Assembly (NCBI GenBank): GCA_018970025.1 | Contig: JAGWXF010000028.1 | Coordinates: 1 to 33,697 of the forward strand | Direction: 5' to 3' | DNA from: Actinomycetales bacterium | Lineage (GTDB): Bacteria > Actinomycetota > Actinomycetes > S36-B12 | DNA length: 33,697 bases | Shown here: positions 1 to 7,746 of the stretch, one piece after another | How the letters are laid out: each line of letters opens with the position of its first letter | How positions within the stretch are numbered: the stretch's first letter is position 1 | Notes under the pieces: model-generated | The model's input: only the letters and a program-made list of their open reading frames with translations | Told to the model about the DNA's origin: nothing | Databases searched by the model: none | Made by a program: the position numbers and the translations under genes

Positions 1-102
1 ATCACCCGCATCGCCTTCGGATTCCGCTCACCCGACGCACTCATCGCCCTGGCCATGCTCAGCCTCGGCGGCCACCGACCAGCCCTACCCCGCCGCAGCT
101 GA
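1..102 (+). CDS. Transposase, C-terminal end only (probably ISL3 family)
   Basis: Frame 1 is open from the window edge to TGA at 100-102 and gives 33 residues containing RIAFGFRSPDAL and LGGHRPALP. This resembles the C-terminal tail of actinobacterial ISL3-type DDE transposases; the family call rests on that short tail alone. The start and the catalytic residues lie outside the window, so I cannot tell whether the element is intact. The next 136 bases (103-238) hold no gene. They may include the right end of the element, but with no left end visible no terminal repeat can be matched. Confidence 0.5.
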   Translation: MTRIAFGFRSPDALIALAMLSLGGHRPALPRRS

Positions 103-238
103 CCCACGGATACGTCAGGAGAGCCAGATTTTGGTCGATTTCATGGGATGAGTTCTGGTGCAATGAGTCTAGGTGGTGCGCTCAGGGCACTTTCGGTGTC
201 TGGCTTCTCGATGCAAGGAACTCGACCGTCAGCCTCGC

Positions 239-793
239 CTACAGGTACTGGCCGGGGCCCGTGTGCTGGCCCTGTGGTCCGGCGATCTGGGCTGGGATGG
301 AGGCCTGGCGTCGCATCTCCTCGATCTGCGCCTTGGCGCTCATCTGCTGGGCGAAGAGGGCGGCCTGAATACCGTGGAACAGGCCCTCCAGCCAGCCGAC
401 CAGCTGGGCCTGGGCGATGCGCAGCTCCGCCTCGCTCGGAGCGCCGTCGGCGAAGGGAAGTGAGAGTCGGTCGAGCTCGGCGACCAGCTCCGGGGCCAGG
501 CCGTCCTCGAGTTCCTTGACGGACTGCTGGTGGATCTCGCGCAGCCGGACGCGTGCCGCCTCGTCCAGGGGGGCACTCTTGACCTCGTCCAGCAGCTGCT
601 TGATCATCGAGCCGATGCGCATCACTTTCGCCGGCTGCGGAACCAGGCTTGCCACGCTGGGGCCGGACTCCTGGCCGGGCTCTGCGCTGCCCTCAGCAGG
701 CTCCAGAGTGCCGATCGGCACTCCCTGCGGGCCGATGATGACGACCTGCCCGGTTGCTGGATCGGCTGCGTTCTCGTCGGGCCCTTGGCTCAT
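239..793 (-). CDS. bpa: Bacterial proteasome activator Bpa
   Basis: This 184-residue protein is the ATP-independent ring activator that opens the 20S proteasome gate in actinobacteria (the Rv3780/DUF2587 family, about 175-185 residues). The body is helical and acidic (RIGSMIKQLLDEVKSAPL, QLVGWLEGLFHGIQAAL) and the protein ends in GQYL, the C-terminal motif that docks in the proteasome alpha ring. The N-terminal 40-50 residues look disordered. The frame stays open upstream to 1213, but that extension is low-complexity Arg/Pro/Ala sequence running through the divergent gene, so I start at ATG 791-793 (MSQGPDE), which gives the family length. It implies a proteasome elsewhere in the genome. It is divergent from the SET-domain gene. 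Confidence 0.93.
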   Translation of the reverse strand: MSQGPDENAADPATGQVVIIGPQGVPIGTLEPAEGSAEPGQESGPSVASLVPQPAKVMRIGSMIKQLLDEVKSAPLDEAARVRLREIHQQSVKELEDGLAPELVAELDRLSLPFADGAPSEAELRIAQAQLVGWLEGLFHGIQAALFAQQMSAKAQIEEMRRQASIPAQIAGPQGQHTGPGQYL

Positions 794-970
794 GACCCAA
801 TGGTTGCATCCCGGACGGCTGGCGGCACCTTCGCGGAGGGACCCTGCTGCTGATGCCCGGTCCGGTGCCATCGGAACCCAGGCGGGGCGCAGTGCGGGCC
901 TGTTCACCTCCATATGGCACGATCGTGGTCCTTTGCCCGGTGGTCGGGCAGCAGGGAGAGGGGTGGTTCG

Positions 971-1474
971 TTGGACTTCAACTGGCTCAGCCCGAAGGCG
1001 CAGGCGCGACCGGCGGGTGGCAAGGGATGGGGCTCGTTCGCGATCGAGCCGATCGGCAAGGGCGAGACGGTCGTGGCATTCGGCGGCTGGGTCGTCACTC
1101 GCGCGGTCCTGTCGACCTTGATCGAGGACCGTCAGCATCGCTCCATCCAGGTGGACGAGGACCTCTATCTCGTCTCCAGCGACACTCCTGAGCCAGGTGA
1201 CATGCTCAACCACTCCTGCGAGCCGAACTGCGGCCTGGTCGGCGGGACGCTCCTGGTCGCGATGCGCGATATCGCGGTCGGCGAGGAGGTCACCTTCGAT
1301 TACGCGATGTGCGATGCGTCGGACTACGACGAGTTCGCCTGCCTGTGCGGGGAGCCGACCTGCCGGGGCACGGTGACAGGGTCGGACTGGCGTGACCCGG
1401 TGATCCAGGCGAAGTACATGGGCTGGTTCTCCCCGTACCTGATGCGGCGGATCACCGCCCTCGAAACGGCCTAG
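971..1474 (+). CDS. SET-domain protein (putative protein-lysine methyltransferase)
   Basis: SET-domain proteins transfer methyl from S-adenosylmethionine to protein lysines. Visible motifs are GKGWGSFA near the N-terminus (SET-I), the signature NHSCEPNC with GEEVTFDYA following, and a post-SET cysteine cluster CLCGEPTC that would bind zinc with the NHSC cysteine. TTG 971 is chosen because a strong Shine-Dalgarno sequence (AGGGAGAGGGG) ends about 8 bases before it; this gives 167 residues. An in-frame ATG at 914 would add 19 residues but has no ribosome site. The TAG stop shares CTAG (1471-1474) with the convergent GH88 gene. The substrate is unknown; its neighbour is the proteasome activator. 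Confidence 0.85.
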   Translation: MDFNWLSPKAQARPAGGKGWGSFAIEPIGKGETVVAFGGWVVTRAVLSTLIEDRQHRSIQVDEDLYLVSSDTPEPGDMLNHSCEPNCGLVGGTLLVAMRDIAVGEEVTFDYAMCDASDYDEFACLCGEPTCRGTVTGSDWRDPVIQAKYMGWFSPYLMRRITALETA

Positions 1475-2739
1475 GCACCGCCTGCCGGCAGGCCTGCGAG
1501 CTGGGCGCGCGTCAGGGCATCGAGCAGGTAGTAGTCGCCCCAGACGTACGTCCCCTCCCGCGGATCGGCGGGAACGCTGAGCGTCTGCCGCCGCAGGATC
1601 CCGGGGTTGGCAGACGAGGCGGTCGTCCAGGCTGGCGAGGCCAGGGTGCCGAGGGCGGCGCGGGCGTAGGCACGCAGGTCCTGGCTGGCGGGCTGACGGT
1701 CATCCATGGCATCGGCGAGCCGCAGCAGGCCGGATGCCACGATCGCTAGGGCCGATGAATCCCGCGGGGCTCGTGGGTTGTCGATGGCCAGGTCCCAGGC
1801 GGGGACGCAGCCGGCCGGGACGTGATCCATCCAGAACTGAGCGGTGCGGGTGGCGGCGTCCAGGAACTGCGGGTCACCGGTGCGCTCATAGGCCCAGGCG
1901 AACCCGGCAATGGCCCATGCCTGGCCCCGCGCCCAGGTGCTGGTGCGCGGGTCGTAGCCCTGGCCGGGGATCGGGCCCAGGCGCCTGCCGGTTCGCGGGT
2001 CGTAGGAGATGCGGTGGTAGGTGGAGCCGTCCGGGCGGATGAAGTCGCGGGCCAGGGTCCGCATATGGGCGATGCCGATGGACCGCAGCCGTGCCCCCGC
2101 CGACCCCTGCAGCCGGTCGCCGACCTCGACGAGCATCGGCGCGTTCATGGCCGAGTCGACGATCACCCCCCAGCGATTCCCATAGTCGGCGGACTTGATG
2201 GCCCGAACCCGGCCGTTCCAGCGCCGGGCCAGGGTGCGGGCGGCGCGGGCCTGCGCGCCGGCGTAGGCCGCCCGAGTGGCCCTGCCTGGCTCCAGGGCAA
2301 GGCCGAGGCTCGTTGGGATGCCGACCATGAACCCCAGGTCGTGACTGCCCCGGTAGTTCGCCATGGGCAGCAGGGGCGTTGTCCAGGCCCTGGCCTGATC
2401 CAGCCAGCGGGCCTGCTTCGTCCGCTCGAACATGAGCCACAGCTCCCCCGGGAAGAAGCCTGAGGTCCACCCGGTCGGCCCGGTGCGCTGGTAGTCGCTC
2501 GCGCCCCCCAGCGCACCGAAGGGATAGGACCCCGGCTCGGCTCTGGCTGCGGCAGACAGCTTGCGGGACGCGAGCATGAACACCGAGGCGACCTGCGCAG
2601 GGGTGACCTCTGCGACGGTCGCGGGGCAGCTGACCGCCGTGGCCACTCGATCGACTGGCTGGGCCATGGCTGCGCCTGCGCCGGGAACAACCATCAGCAG
2701 GGTCGCCGCCAGGCCGATCGCCCCGCGCACCGCGATCAT
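1471..2739 (-). CDS. Secreted glycoside hydrolase family 88 protein (unsaturated glucuronyl/rhamnogalacturonyl hydrolase)
   Basis: GH88 enzymes hydrate the enol-ether of the unsaturated uronic acid left by polysaccharide lyases and so release it from the oligosaccharide. The 422-residue protein starts with a signal peptide (hydrophobic residues 6-26, cleavage probably near AMAQP). Family motifs are GWTSGFFPGELW (about 90-101), HDLGFM with Asp134, and GVIVDSAMN with Asp195. The 61-residue spacing equals that of the catalytic pair Asp88/Asp149 in the Bacillus enzyme. The ATG overlaps the stop of the quinone oxidoreductase by four bases, so it is probably the last gene of the 5747-1471 run. No polysaccharide lyase is visible nearby. 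Confidence 0.9.
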   Translation of the reverse strand: MIAVRGAIGLAATLLMVVPGAGAAMAQPVDRVATAVSCPATVAEVTPAQVASVFMLASRKLSAAARAEPGSYPFGALGGASDYQRTGPTGWTSGFFPGELWLMFERTKQARWLDQARAWTTPLLPMANYRGSHDLGFMVGIPTSLGLALEPGRATRAAYAGAQARAARTLARRWNGRVRAIKSADYGNRWGVIVDSAMNAPMLVEVGDRLQGSAGARLRSIGIAHMRTLARDFIRPDGSTYHRISYDPRTGRRLGPIPGQGYDPRTSTWARGQAWAIAGFAWAYERTGDPQFLDAATRTAQFWMDHVPAGCVPAWDLAIDNPRAPRDSSALAIVASGLLRLADAMDDRQPASQDLRAYARAALGTLASPAWTTASSANPGILRRQTLSVPADPREGTYVWGDYYLLDALTRAQLAGLPAGGA

Positions 2740-3731
2740 TCGTCGGCAATCAGCAGGACCTTGCCGGTGACCTCGCCGTCCTGCAGCAGCTGATGCGCGC
2801 GGCTCGCCTCATGCAGCGGCAATCGGGCACCGATCACCGGCGCGATCAGCCCGGCCTGCACCCACGGCCACACCTGGCGATCCACCTGCGCGCAGATCTC
2901 GGCCTTCTCCGACTCCGGCCGGCCCCGCAGGCTCATCGCATGCACGCTCGCGTTCTTGCGCAGCATCGCGTTCAGGTCAAGCTGTGCCGTGATGCCGCCT
3001 TGCAGCCCGATGACGAGCAGGTGACCGTTGCGGGCCAGTGCCCGGACATTGCGCTCGAGGTAGGCCGCGCCCATGTTGTCCAGGATGAGGTCGACGCCCG
3101 CGCCGGACGTGGCCTGCAGGCACGCCTCGACGAAGTCCTGCTCCCGGTAGTCGATGAGCACCTCCGCCCCGAGCTGCGCGCAGGCCTGGAGCTTGGCCTG
3201 GCTGCCTGCGGTGACGGCTACCCGCACCCCCATGGCACGGGCCAGCTGGATCGCGAAGGTGCCGATGCCTGAGCCGCCGCCGTGTACCAGCAGCCACTGG
3301 CCCTGGTGCATCCCGCCGACCATCACCAGGTTGCTCCACACCGTGCAGGCAACCTCGGGCAGCGCCGCGGCGTCGATGAGGCTGATGGGTGTGGGGACGG
3401 ACATCAGCTGGCCAGCCGGCACCGCGACGAACTCCGCATAGCCACCGCCGGCGAGCAGTGCCACGACCTCATCCCCCGGGCGGTGGCTGGTGACGCCTGC
3501 GCCGACTTCAGTGATCGTCCCGGAGCACTCCAGGCCGATGATGTCGGATGCCCCTGGCGGCGGCGGGTACAGGCCCTGGCGCTGCAGCAGGTCGGCGCGA
3601 TTGGCGGCACTTGCGGCAACCCGGATGAGGACCTCACCCGGGCCGGGTACTGGCACTGGCACCTCCTGCCAGCGCAGGACTTCGGGGCCGCCCGGCTCGC
3701 TGGCGATGACGGCGTGCATGGTCGAGGTCAT
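2736..3731 (-). CDS. Zinc-free NAD(P)H:quinone oxidoreductase (PIG3/QOR type MDR)
   Basis: A 331-residue medium-chain dehydrogenase/reductase of the quinone reductase group, which reduces quinones with NADPH in the cytosol. The GroES-like domain holds PGPGEVLIRV and ANRADLLQRQGLYPPPPGAS, a signature of the PIG3/TP53I3 branch. The Rossmann fold carries VHGGGSGIGTFAIQLA. The Cys/His/Glu ligands of zinc alcohol dehydrogenases are absent from IIGLECSGTI. The start (MTSTMHAV) overlaps the stop of the upstream channel gene by four bases; a second ATG lies four codons in. Coupling with a potassium channel and a sulfite-type exporter suggests co-expression, but the physiological substrate is unclear. 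Confidence 0.9.
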   Translation of the reverse strand: MTSTMHAVIASEPGGPEVLRWQEVPVPVPGPGEVLIRVAASAANRADLLQRQGLYPPPPGASDIIGLECSGTITEVGAGVTSHRPGDEVVALLAGGGYAEFVAVPAGQLMSVPTPISLIDAAALPEVACTVWSNLVMVGGMHQGQWLLVHGGGSGIGTFAIQLARAMGVRVAVTAGSQAKLQACAQLGAEVLIDYREQDFVEACLQATSGAGVDLILDNMGAAYLERNVRALARNGHLLVIGLQGGITAQLDLNAMLRKNASVHAMSLRGRPESEKAEICAQVDRQVWPWVQAGLIAPVIGARLPLHEASRAHQLLQDGEVTGKVLLIADE

Positions 3732-4807
3732 GTCCCCTCCCGCGATCGTGGGTTCTGACGGATCACGACCAGGCGATCGCCCTGCTGCAGGCTCTGGACC
3801 GTCTGCTGGTCAAAGCGGTGCACCTCGGCACCGCGGATCACTGCCAGCACGATCTCGCCGCTGGCGTCCAGCTCCGCCGGCGCGACGCCGAGCTCCTCGC
3901 GGCTGATATCGCGCTCGACCACCTCCAGGCCTCGTCCGGAGTCGAGCAGGTCTTCCATCAGGTCACCGGCGACCGGGGAGACGAGCGACAGGCCCATCAG
4001 GTGGCCGGCGGACTCAGCGGTGGGGATCACCGTGTCGGCGCCGGACTGCCGCAGGATGTCGGCATTGACCGACTCGCGGGCAGACACGACGATGGTCGCC
4101 TGCGGGGCAAGTCGCCGCGCGGTCAGCGTGATGAGCACCGAGGTGTCGTCCTCGTCCACCGCGATGACGATACGGGCGGCCTTGTCGATGGCAGCATCCC
4201 GCAGCACCTCCTCACGGCGGGCATCGCCGATCACGCCGACGAAGCCGCTGCGCGTTGCCTCGTCCACTGCGGCTCGATCAGGGGAGACGACGACGAGCCG
4301 AGAGCCGGGGATCCCGGCGTCTGTCACCGTCTTGGCAGCTGATCGGCCCTTGACCCCGAAGCCGATGACGAGCGTGTGATCCTGCACGTGCTTCCTCCAT
4401 CGGGCTGAGCGGAACTCCTCGCGCGTGCGCTGGGTCAGCACCTCGATGGTGGTGCCGACGAGCACGATGAGGAACAGGAATCGAAGGGGCGTGATGACGG
4501 TGACATTGACCAGGCGCGAGCTGTCGCAGACCGGGGTGATATCGCCGTAGCCGGTCGTCGACAGCGAGACGGTCGCGTAGTAGAGGGCATCCAGCAGGCT
4601 CAGGGTGCCGACCTGGTCGCCATCCCGGTAGCAGTCGCGCTCCGCGTAGACAATGAGGGCCGTGAGCACCAGGGCCATGAGTGCGATGAGGATCCGGACC
4701 CCGATGTTGCGGACGGGGCTGAACTTGCGGGTCGCGAAGCGCAGTCGAGTGGCCGGCTCGTCCGACGGCGTCCGGAACGAGGCTCGACGATCAGCTCGCT
4801 GTGCCAT
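3728..4807 (-). CDS. Two-TM potassium channel with RCK (TrkA-N/TrkA-C) domain
   Basis: Ligand-gated K+ channel subunit. Counting from ATG 4807, TM1 is about residues 36-55, the pore helix and selectivity filter TTGYGD are at 84-89, and TM2 is about 100-118. A TrkA-N Rossmann domain begins near 140 (HTLVIGFGVKGRSAA) with acidic EDDTSV in its second half, and a TrkA-C domain ends the protein (GEIVLAVIRGAE, GDRLVVI). The frame extends to ATG 4849, but that start would overlap the exporter gene by 59 bases and has no ribosome site. The 4807 start overlaps it by 17 and gives 359 residues. A charged tail of about 30 residues precedes TM1. Confidence 0.92.
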   Translation of the reverse strand: MAQRADRRASFRTPSDEPATRLRFATRKFSPVRNIGVRILIALMALVLTALIVYAERDCYRDGDQVGTLSLLDALYYATVSLSTTGYGDITPVCDSSRLVNVTVITPLRFLFLIVLVGTTIEVLTQRTREEFRSARWRKHVQDHTLVIGFGVKGRSAAKTVTDAGIPGSRLVVVSPDRAAVDEATRSGFVGVIGDARREEVLRDAAIDKAARIVIAVDEDDTSVLITLTARRLAPQATIVVSARESVNADILRQSGADTVIPTAESAGHLMGLSLVSPVAGDLMEDLLDSGRGLEVVERDISREELGVAPAELDASGEIVLAVIRGAEVHRFDQQTVQSLQQGDRLVVIRQNPRSREGT

Positions 4808-5747
4808 CGCCTGTGCCTGTCTGCTCGGCGGCCCGAACCCCGGGGTCATGGGCGGGTGTCAGGGCCCGAGCGGCGCGGCGGTCGCGGATGATGAAGGCTG
4901 CCACGGCGATGACGCCGATCACTGCGATGAGGCCGGCCAGCAGGCTGGGCGCACCGAGGAGCTTCAGGGCCGTGGCCGCGAGCACCACCATGAGCAGGTA
5001 CCGCAGCAGGTGGCCGTCGTAGCGCGATGACAGCCGCGAGCCGATGAGCACGCCGGGAATCTGGCCGATCAGCAGCGAGACCACGACTGCCCAACTGATG
5101 TCGCCGAAGCCTGCATGGGCGATGGCGCCCACGGCGAGCATCGGGACGGCCTGGGCCAGGTCGGTGCCGACGAGCACCGACGGCCGAAGCAGGGGGTAGA
5201 GCAGCATCAGGATGGTCACGATCAGCGAGCCGGAGCCCACGCTGGTCATGCCCACGATCGTGCCGACGATCAGGCCCAGGATCAGGGTGGGCACCACCCT
5301 GACCGGCATCTGCGTGCCCTGGAGGTGCTGGCTTTCCCCCCTGGCCCGAGCCCGCTTCGAGAGGTACATCTTGGCGAGCATGGCCAGGAGGGCCACCATC
5401 AGCACCGCGCCGATCCAGGAGCGGATCGTGGCATCGGCTCCGGATGTCGACAGGGTCGCAGCGAAGGCCCAGGTGCCCAGCAGCACGCCGGGGATCGACC
5501 CGATCGACAGCCAGCCCACCAGCCCCCAGTGGACGGTGTGGTTGCGGATATGGACGAAAGCCCCGACCGGCTTCATCACCGCCGCCGCGACGACGTCGCT
5601 TGAGACCGCGGCCGCAGGCGACACCCCGAACAGCAGCACGAGCATGGGGGTCACCAGCGCTGCGCCACCCATGCCGGTCAGCCCGACCATGACCCCGGCA
5701 ATCAGCCCGCCGAGGGCGAGCGCGGGGTCGATATCGGCAATGGACAC
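4791..5747 (-). CDS. TauE/SafE family membrane transporter (sulfite/organosulfonate exporter-like)
   Basis: An integral membrane protein with about eight helices in two halves. Each half opens with a glycine-rich helix pair: GGLIAGVMVGLTGMGGAALVTP with SDVVAAAVMKPVGA in the first, and IVGTIVGMTSVGSGSLIV with GTDLAQAVPMLAVG in the second. These are hallmarks of the family, which exports small anions such as sulfite or sulfoacetate; the real substrate cannot be read from sequence. I prefer GTG 5745-5747 (VSIADIDPALALGG) because it puts the first helix at the usual distance and follows a -10-like TAGCAT (5761-5756) by eight bases. A GTG at 5840 would add 31 charged residues. First gene of the minus-strand operon. 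Confidence 0.85.
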   Translation of the reverse strand: MSIADIDPALALGGLIAGVMVGLTGMGGAALVTPMLVLLFGVSPAAAVSSDVVAAAVMKPVGAFVHIRNHTVHWGLVGWLSIGSIPGVLLGTWAFAATLSTSGADATIRSWIGAVLMVALLAMLAKMYLSKRARARGESQHLQGTQMPVRVVPTLILGLIVGTIVGMTSVGSGSLIVTILMLLYPLLRPSVLVGTDLAQAVPMLAVGAIAHAGFGDISWAVVVSLLIGQIPGVLIGSRLSSRYDGHLLRYLLMVVLAATALKLLGAPSLLAGLIAVIGVIAVAAFIIRDRRAARALTPAHDPGVRAAEQTGTGDGTAS

Positions 5748-5862
5748 GACAGTTGATGCTAGTCCCCGATGGGTCGCCAGGCCCGAATGGAATCGCCTTA
5801 CGCGCCCTTGGCCTTGCGTTGTCCCAAGGTGAATGCACACGCGCCACCATGGCGGGGTGTCG

Positions 5863-7284
5863 ATGGTGGAGACTTATGCAGTGGGCGCCGGCCCCGAGGC
5901 TGGCCGGCTGGGCTTGCTATCAGCGGACGATGGAGGTGGCATGGCAACGCGCGTCGGCGTCCGCCTCATCCCCGTCGACCGTGAGACGGGCCAGGCTCGC
6001 GTCCTGAGCGACCTTGGGGCCCATGTCGCGTGGTACGGGCCGATGCCGCGCTGGGGCAAGGCCAGGGACGCCAAGCCGGCTGCCCTGCTGGAGGAGATCG
6101 AGCGCTCGGGTCTGCGCGGCCGGGGCGGGGGCTGGTTCCCGACGGCACGCAAGATGCGCGCGGTCATCGCCAGCGCCGCTGAGCGCTCGTCGATGAGCTC
6201 GGGGCGCAAGCCCGTCCTCATCGCCAACGCCATGGAGGGTGAGCCCGCGAGCACCAAGGATGCCGTCCTGCTCAGCCACGCCCCGCATCTGGTCCTCGAT
6301 GGGATGGTGGCGGCGGCAGCAGCCGTTGGCGCCAAGGAGGCGTACATCGCGTTGCACCGCGGATCGGCGGTCATTGCGGTGGTGGACGCGGCGATCGCCC
6401 AGCGCAAGGACCCGGTGAAGATCCGCCTCATCACGCCGCCGGCCCGCTATGTGGCCAGCGAGGAGAGTGCCCTGGCTCACTGGGCGGGCAATGGCCTCGC
6501 CGTTCCGGTGTTCGATGAGCGGCCCTTCGAGCACGGCATGAACGGCCGGCCCACCCTGGTGCAGAATGCCGAGACCCTGGCCCATCTGGCCTTGATCGCC
6601 CGGCATGGCGGGCAGTGGTTCGCCGACCGAGGGGACCCGCAGGCACCTGGCACGACCCTGGTCAGCGTCGGCGGTTCCGTCGCCTATCCCGGAGTCATCG
6701 AGGTGCCGACCGGCACGCCCGTCGATGAGATCCTGCGCCTGTGCGGGGGGCTGACCGGGCCCGTGGATGCCCTGCTCACCGGTGGCTACGGCGGCGCCTG
6801 GGTGCGACGCGATGAGCTGCTCGCGGTGCCGTGGTCGCCGGAGCCGGTGAGCGCGGTAGGCGGTGTGATCGGGGCCGGGATCCTGTGGGCACTCAGCTCC
6901 CAGATCTGCCCGATGGACGAGATCGCGTCGGTCGCGCACTGGATGGCCGGGGAGAGTGCCGGCCAGTGCGGCCCCTGCCGGTTTGGCCTGCCCTCGGTGG
7001 CTGACGACCTGGCCCTGCTGGCCGGGGATCGGGTGACCTCGGAGGACACTGCCCGCCTGAAGCGGCGGCTCGGCCTGGTGATCAATCGGGGTGCGTGCAA
7101 GCATCCCGATGGCGTCGTGCGCTTCGTCTCGACCGGCCTGCACGCCTTTGCCCCGGAGGTGGCGATGCACCTGAACGGCCGCTGCGGTGCCACCGCGATC
7201 ACCTCACCCCGTCAGCAGGGCCGGTTGCCGCTGCCGGCGGGCCGGGAGATCCCGGTGAAGGCGCCCGGGAAGGACTTCCAGTGA
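5863..7284 (+). CDS. NuoF-like NADH/FMN-binding iron-sulfur oxidoreductase (Complex I 51 kDa subunit-like, stand-alone)
   Basis: Related to the 51 kDa NADH-binding subunit of Complex I, but no other nuo gene is nearby. Visible are the FMN/NADH region (GLRGRGGGWFPTARK, NAMEGEPASTKD, YVASEESAL), an SLBB-type domain (VSVGGSVAYPGVIEVPTGTPVDEIL) and a C-terminal Fe-S region with QCGPCRFG and RGACKHPDG. NuoF has CxxCxxC plus a distant Cys; here the first position is Ala (ESAGQC), leaving three obvious cysteines. ATG 5863 gives 473 residues and keeps the N-terminal YAVGA segment that resembles homologues. ATG 5941 has the stronger ribosome site (GGAGG) and may be the real start. The stop overlaps the ferredoxin start, so the two are probably partners in NAD(P)H-linked electron transfer. 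Confidence 0.83.
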   Translation: MVETYAVGAGPEAGRLGLLSADDGGGMATRVGVRLIPVDRETGQARVLSDLGAHVAWYGPMPRWGKARDAKPAALLEEIERSGLRGRGGGWFPTARKMRAVIASAAERSSMSSGRKPVLIANAMEGEPASTKDAVLLSHAPHLVLDGMVAAAAAVGAKEAYIALHRGSAVIAVVDAAIAQRKDPVKIRLITPPARYVASEESALAHWAGNGLAVPVFDERPFEHGMNGRPTLVQNAETLAHLALIARHGGQWFADRGDPQAPGTTLVSVGGSVAYPGVIEVPTGTPVDEILRLCGGLTGPVDALLTGGYGGAWVRRDELLAVPWSPEPVSAVGGVIGAGILWALSSQICPMDEIASVAHWMAGESAGQCGPCRFGLPSVADDLALLAGDRVTSEDTARLKRRLGLVINRGACKHPDGVVRFVSTGLHAFAPEVAMHLNGRCGATAITSPRQQGRLPLPAGREIPVKAPGKDFQ

Positions 7285-7508
7285 CCGGGCCGGAAAAGGT
7301 TCGCCAGCTCGTCCTCGACCCGACGCTGTGCGCGGCGCACGGCATGTGCGCAGATGTCCTCCCGGAGGTCTACGAGCTGGACGAATGGGGCTATCCGGTC
7401 AGCGTCAGCGGCGGGCTGCGCACGCCGATCCCGGCGGAGCTCGTCTCCGCAGCCAAGCGCGCCGTGCGATCCTGCCCCGTCCGCGCCCTCTCCCTCCACA
7501 AGCCCTAG
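7281..7508 (+). CDS. Small 3Fe-4S-type ferredoxin
   Basis: A 75-residue ferredoxin starting at GTG 7281, whose last bases form the TGA of the upstream NuoF-like gene. The pattern DPTLCAAHGMC ... VRSCPVRAL is the C-x5-C-xn-C-P arrangement of one-cluster [3Fe-4S] (occasionally [4Fe-4S]) ferredoxins common in actinobacteria. The position-two cysteine that would complete a 4Fe-4S site is His/Gly here, which favours 3Fe-4S. Many relatives serve cytochromes P450; none is present here, so the translationally coupled NuoF-like protein is the likely electron donor or acceptor. It is followed by the palindromic repeat at 7511-7596, which may end transcription. Confidence 0.9.
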   Translation: MTGPEKVRQLVLDPTLCAAHGMCADVLPEVYELDEWGYPVSVSGGLRTPIPAELVSAAKRAVRSCPVRALSLHKP

Positions 7509-7510
7509 CC

Positions 7511-7596
7511 CACCCCCCTTCTCGCCGAGTGGCCAGTTGTTGCTGGTTTTCGGCCGAGAATTCGACGACAAGTGGCCGTTCGGCAGGGAGGGGGAA
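7511..7596. repeat. Long imperfect intergenic palindrome, copy A
   Basis: Between the ferredoxin stop and the next promoter lies a hairpin of about 85 nt: C-rich arm, CCGAGTGGCC (7525-7534), GTTGTTGCTGG, a loop around TTTTCGGCCGAG, a decayed right arm, GGCCGTTCGG (7574-7583), G-rich arm. The CCGAGTGGCC/GGCCGTTCGG pairing is complete if G-T wobbles are allowed. A related copy lies at 24644-24736 in the same orientation. The position just after a stop codon fits a terminator-like or REP-like role. Confidence 0.75.
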
Positions 7597-7620
7597 GGGG
7601 CGTCGGGAGGCCAGGGAGGG

Positions 7621-7674
7621 CTTAACTCGGGCTTACCTTGGCTTGGCAGGTCCTTGTTCAGCGGTGCGTACCTT
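7621..7674 (+). promoter_or_regulatory. Putative response-regulator direct repeats and promoter
   Basis: CTTAAC (7621-7626), CTTACC (7632-7637) and CTTGGC (7642-7647) recur with 11- and 10-bp spacing, the helical phasing of OmpR/PhoB-family sites. A -10-like TACCTT sits at 7669-7674, which puts the repeats near -47 relative to the inferred transcription start (about 7681). A similar CTTACC/CTTAAC pair lies before the PepSY gene next to the two-component system. Binding by that regulator is inference. Confidence 0.5.
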
Positions 7675-7746
7675 CGACGCGTCAGGCAATCGCATGAGGC
7701 ACCAGAACGATGCCGGCGCATGCTGGCACCACGAGAAGGACGGACC

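Noticed and set aside
1..238. Genomic island or prophage starting at the transposase fragment
   Set aside because: Only 33 codons of a transposase are visible, with no integrase, phage genes or matched terminal repeats, and downstream genes such as bpa are core genes.
239..1213. Extended 324-residue version of the Bpa reading frame
   Set aside because: The extra N-terminal 140 residues are low-complexity Arg/Pro/Ala sequence running antisense through the SET gene; ATG 793 gives the normal Bpa length.
5863..7508. Part of a respiratory Complex I (nuo) operon
   Set aside because: No other nuo subunit lies on either side, and the Fe-S motif differs from NuoF.
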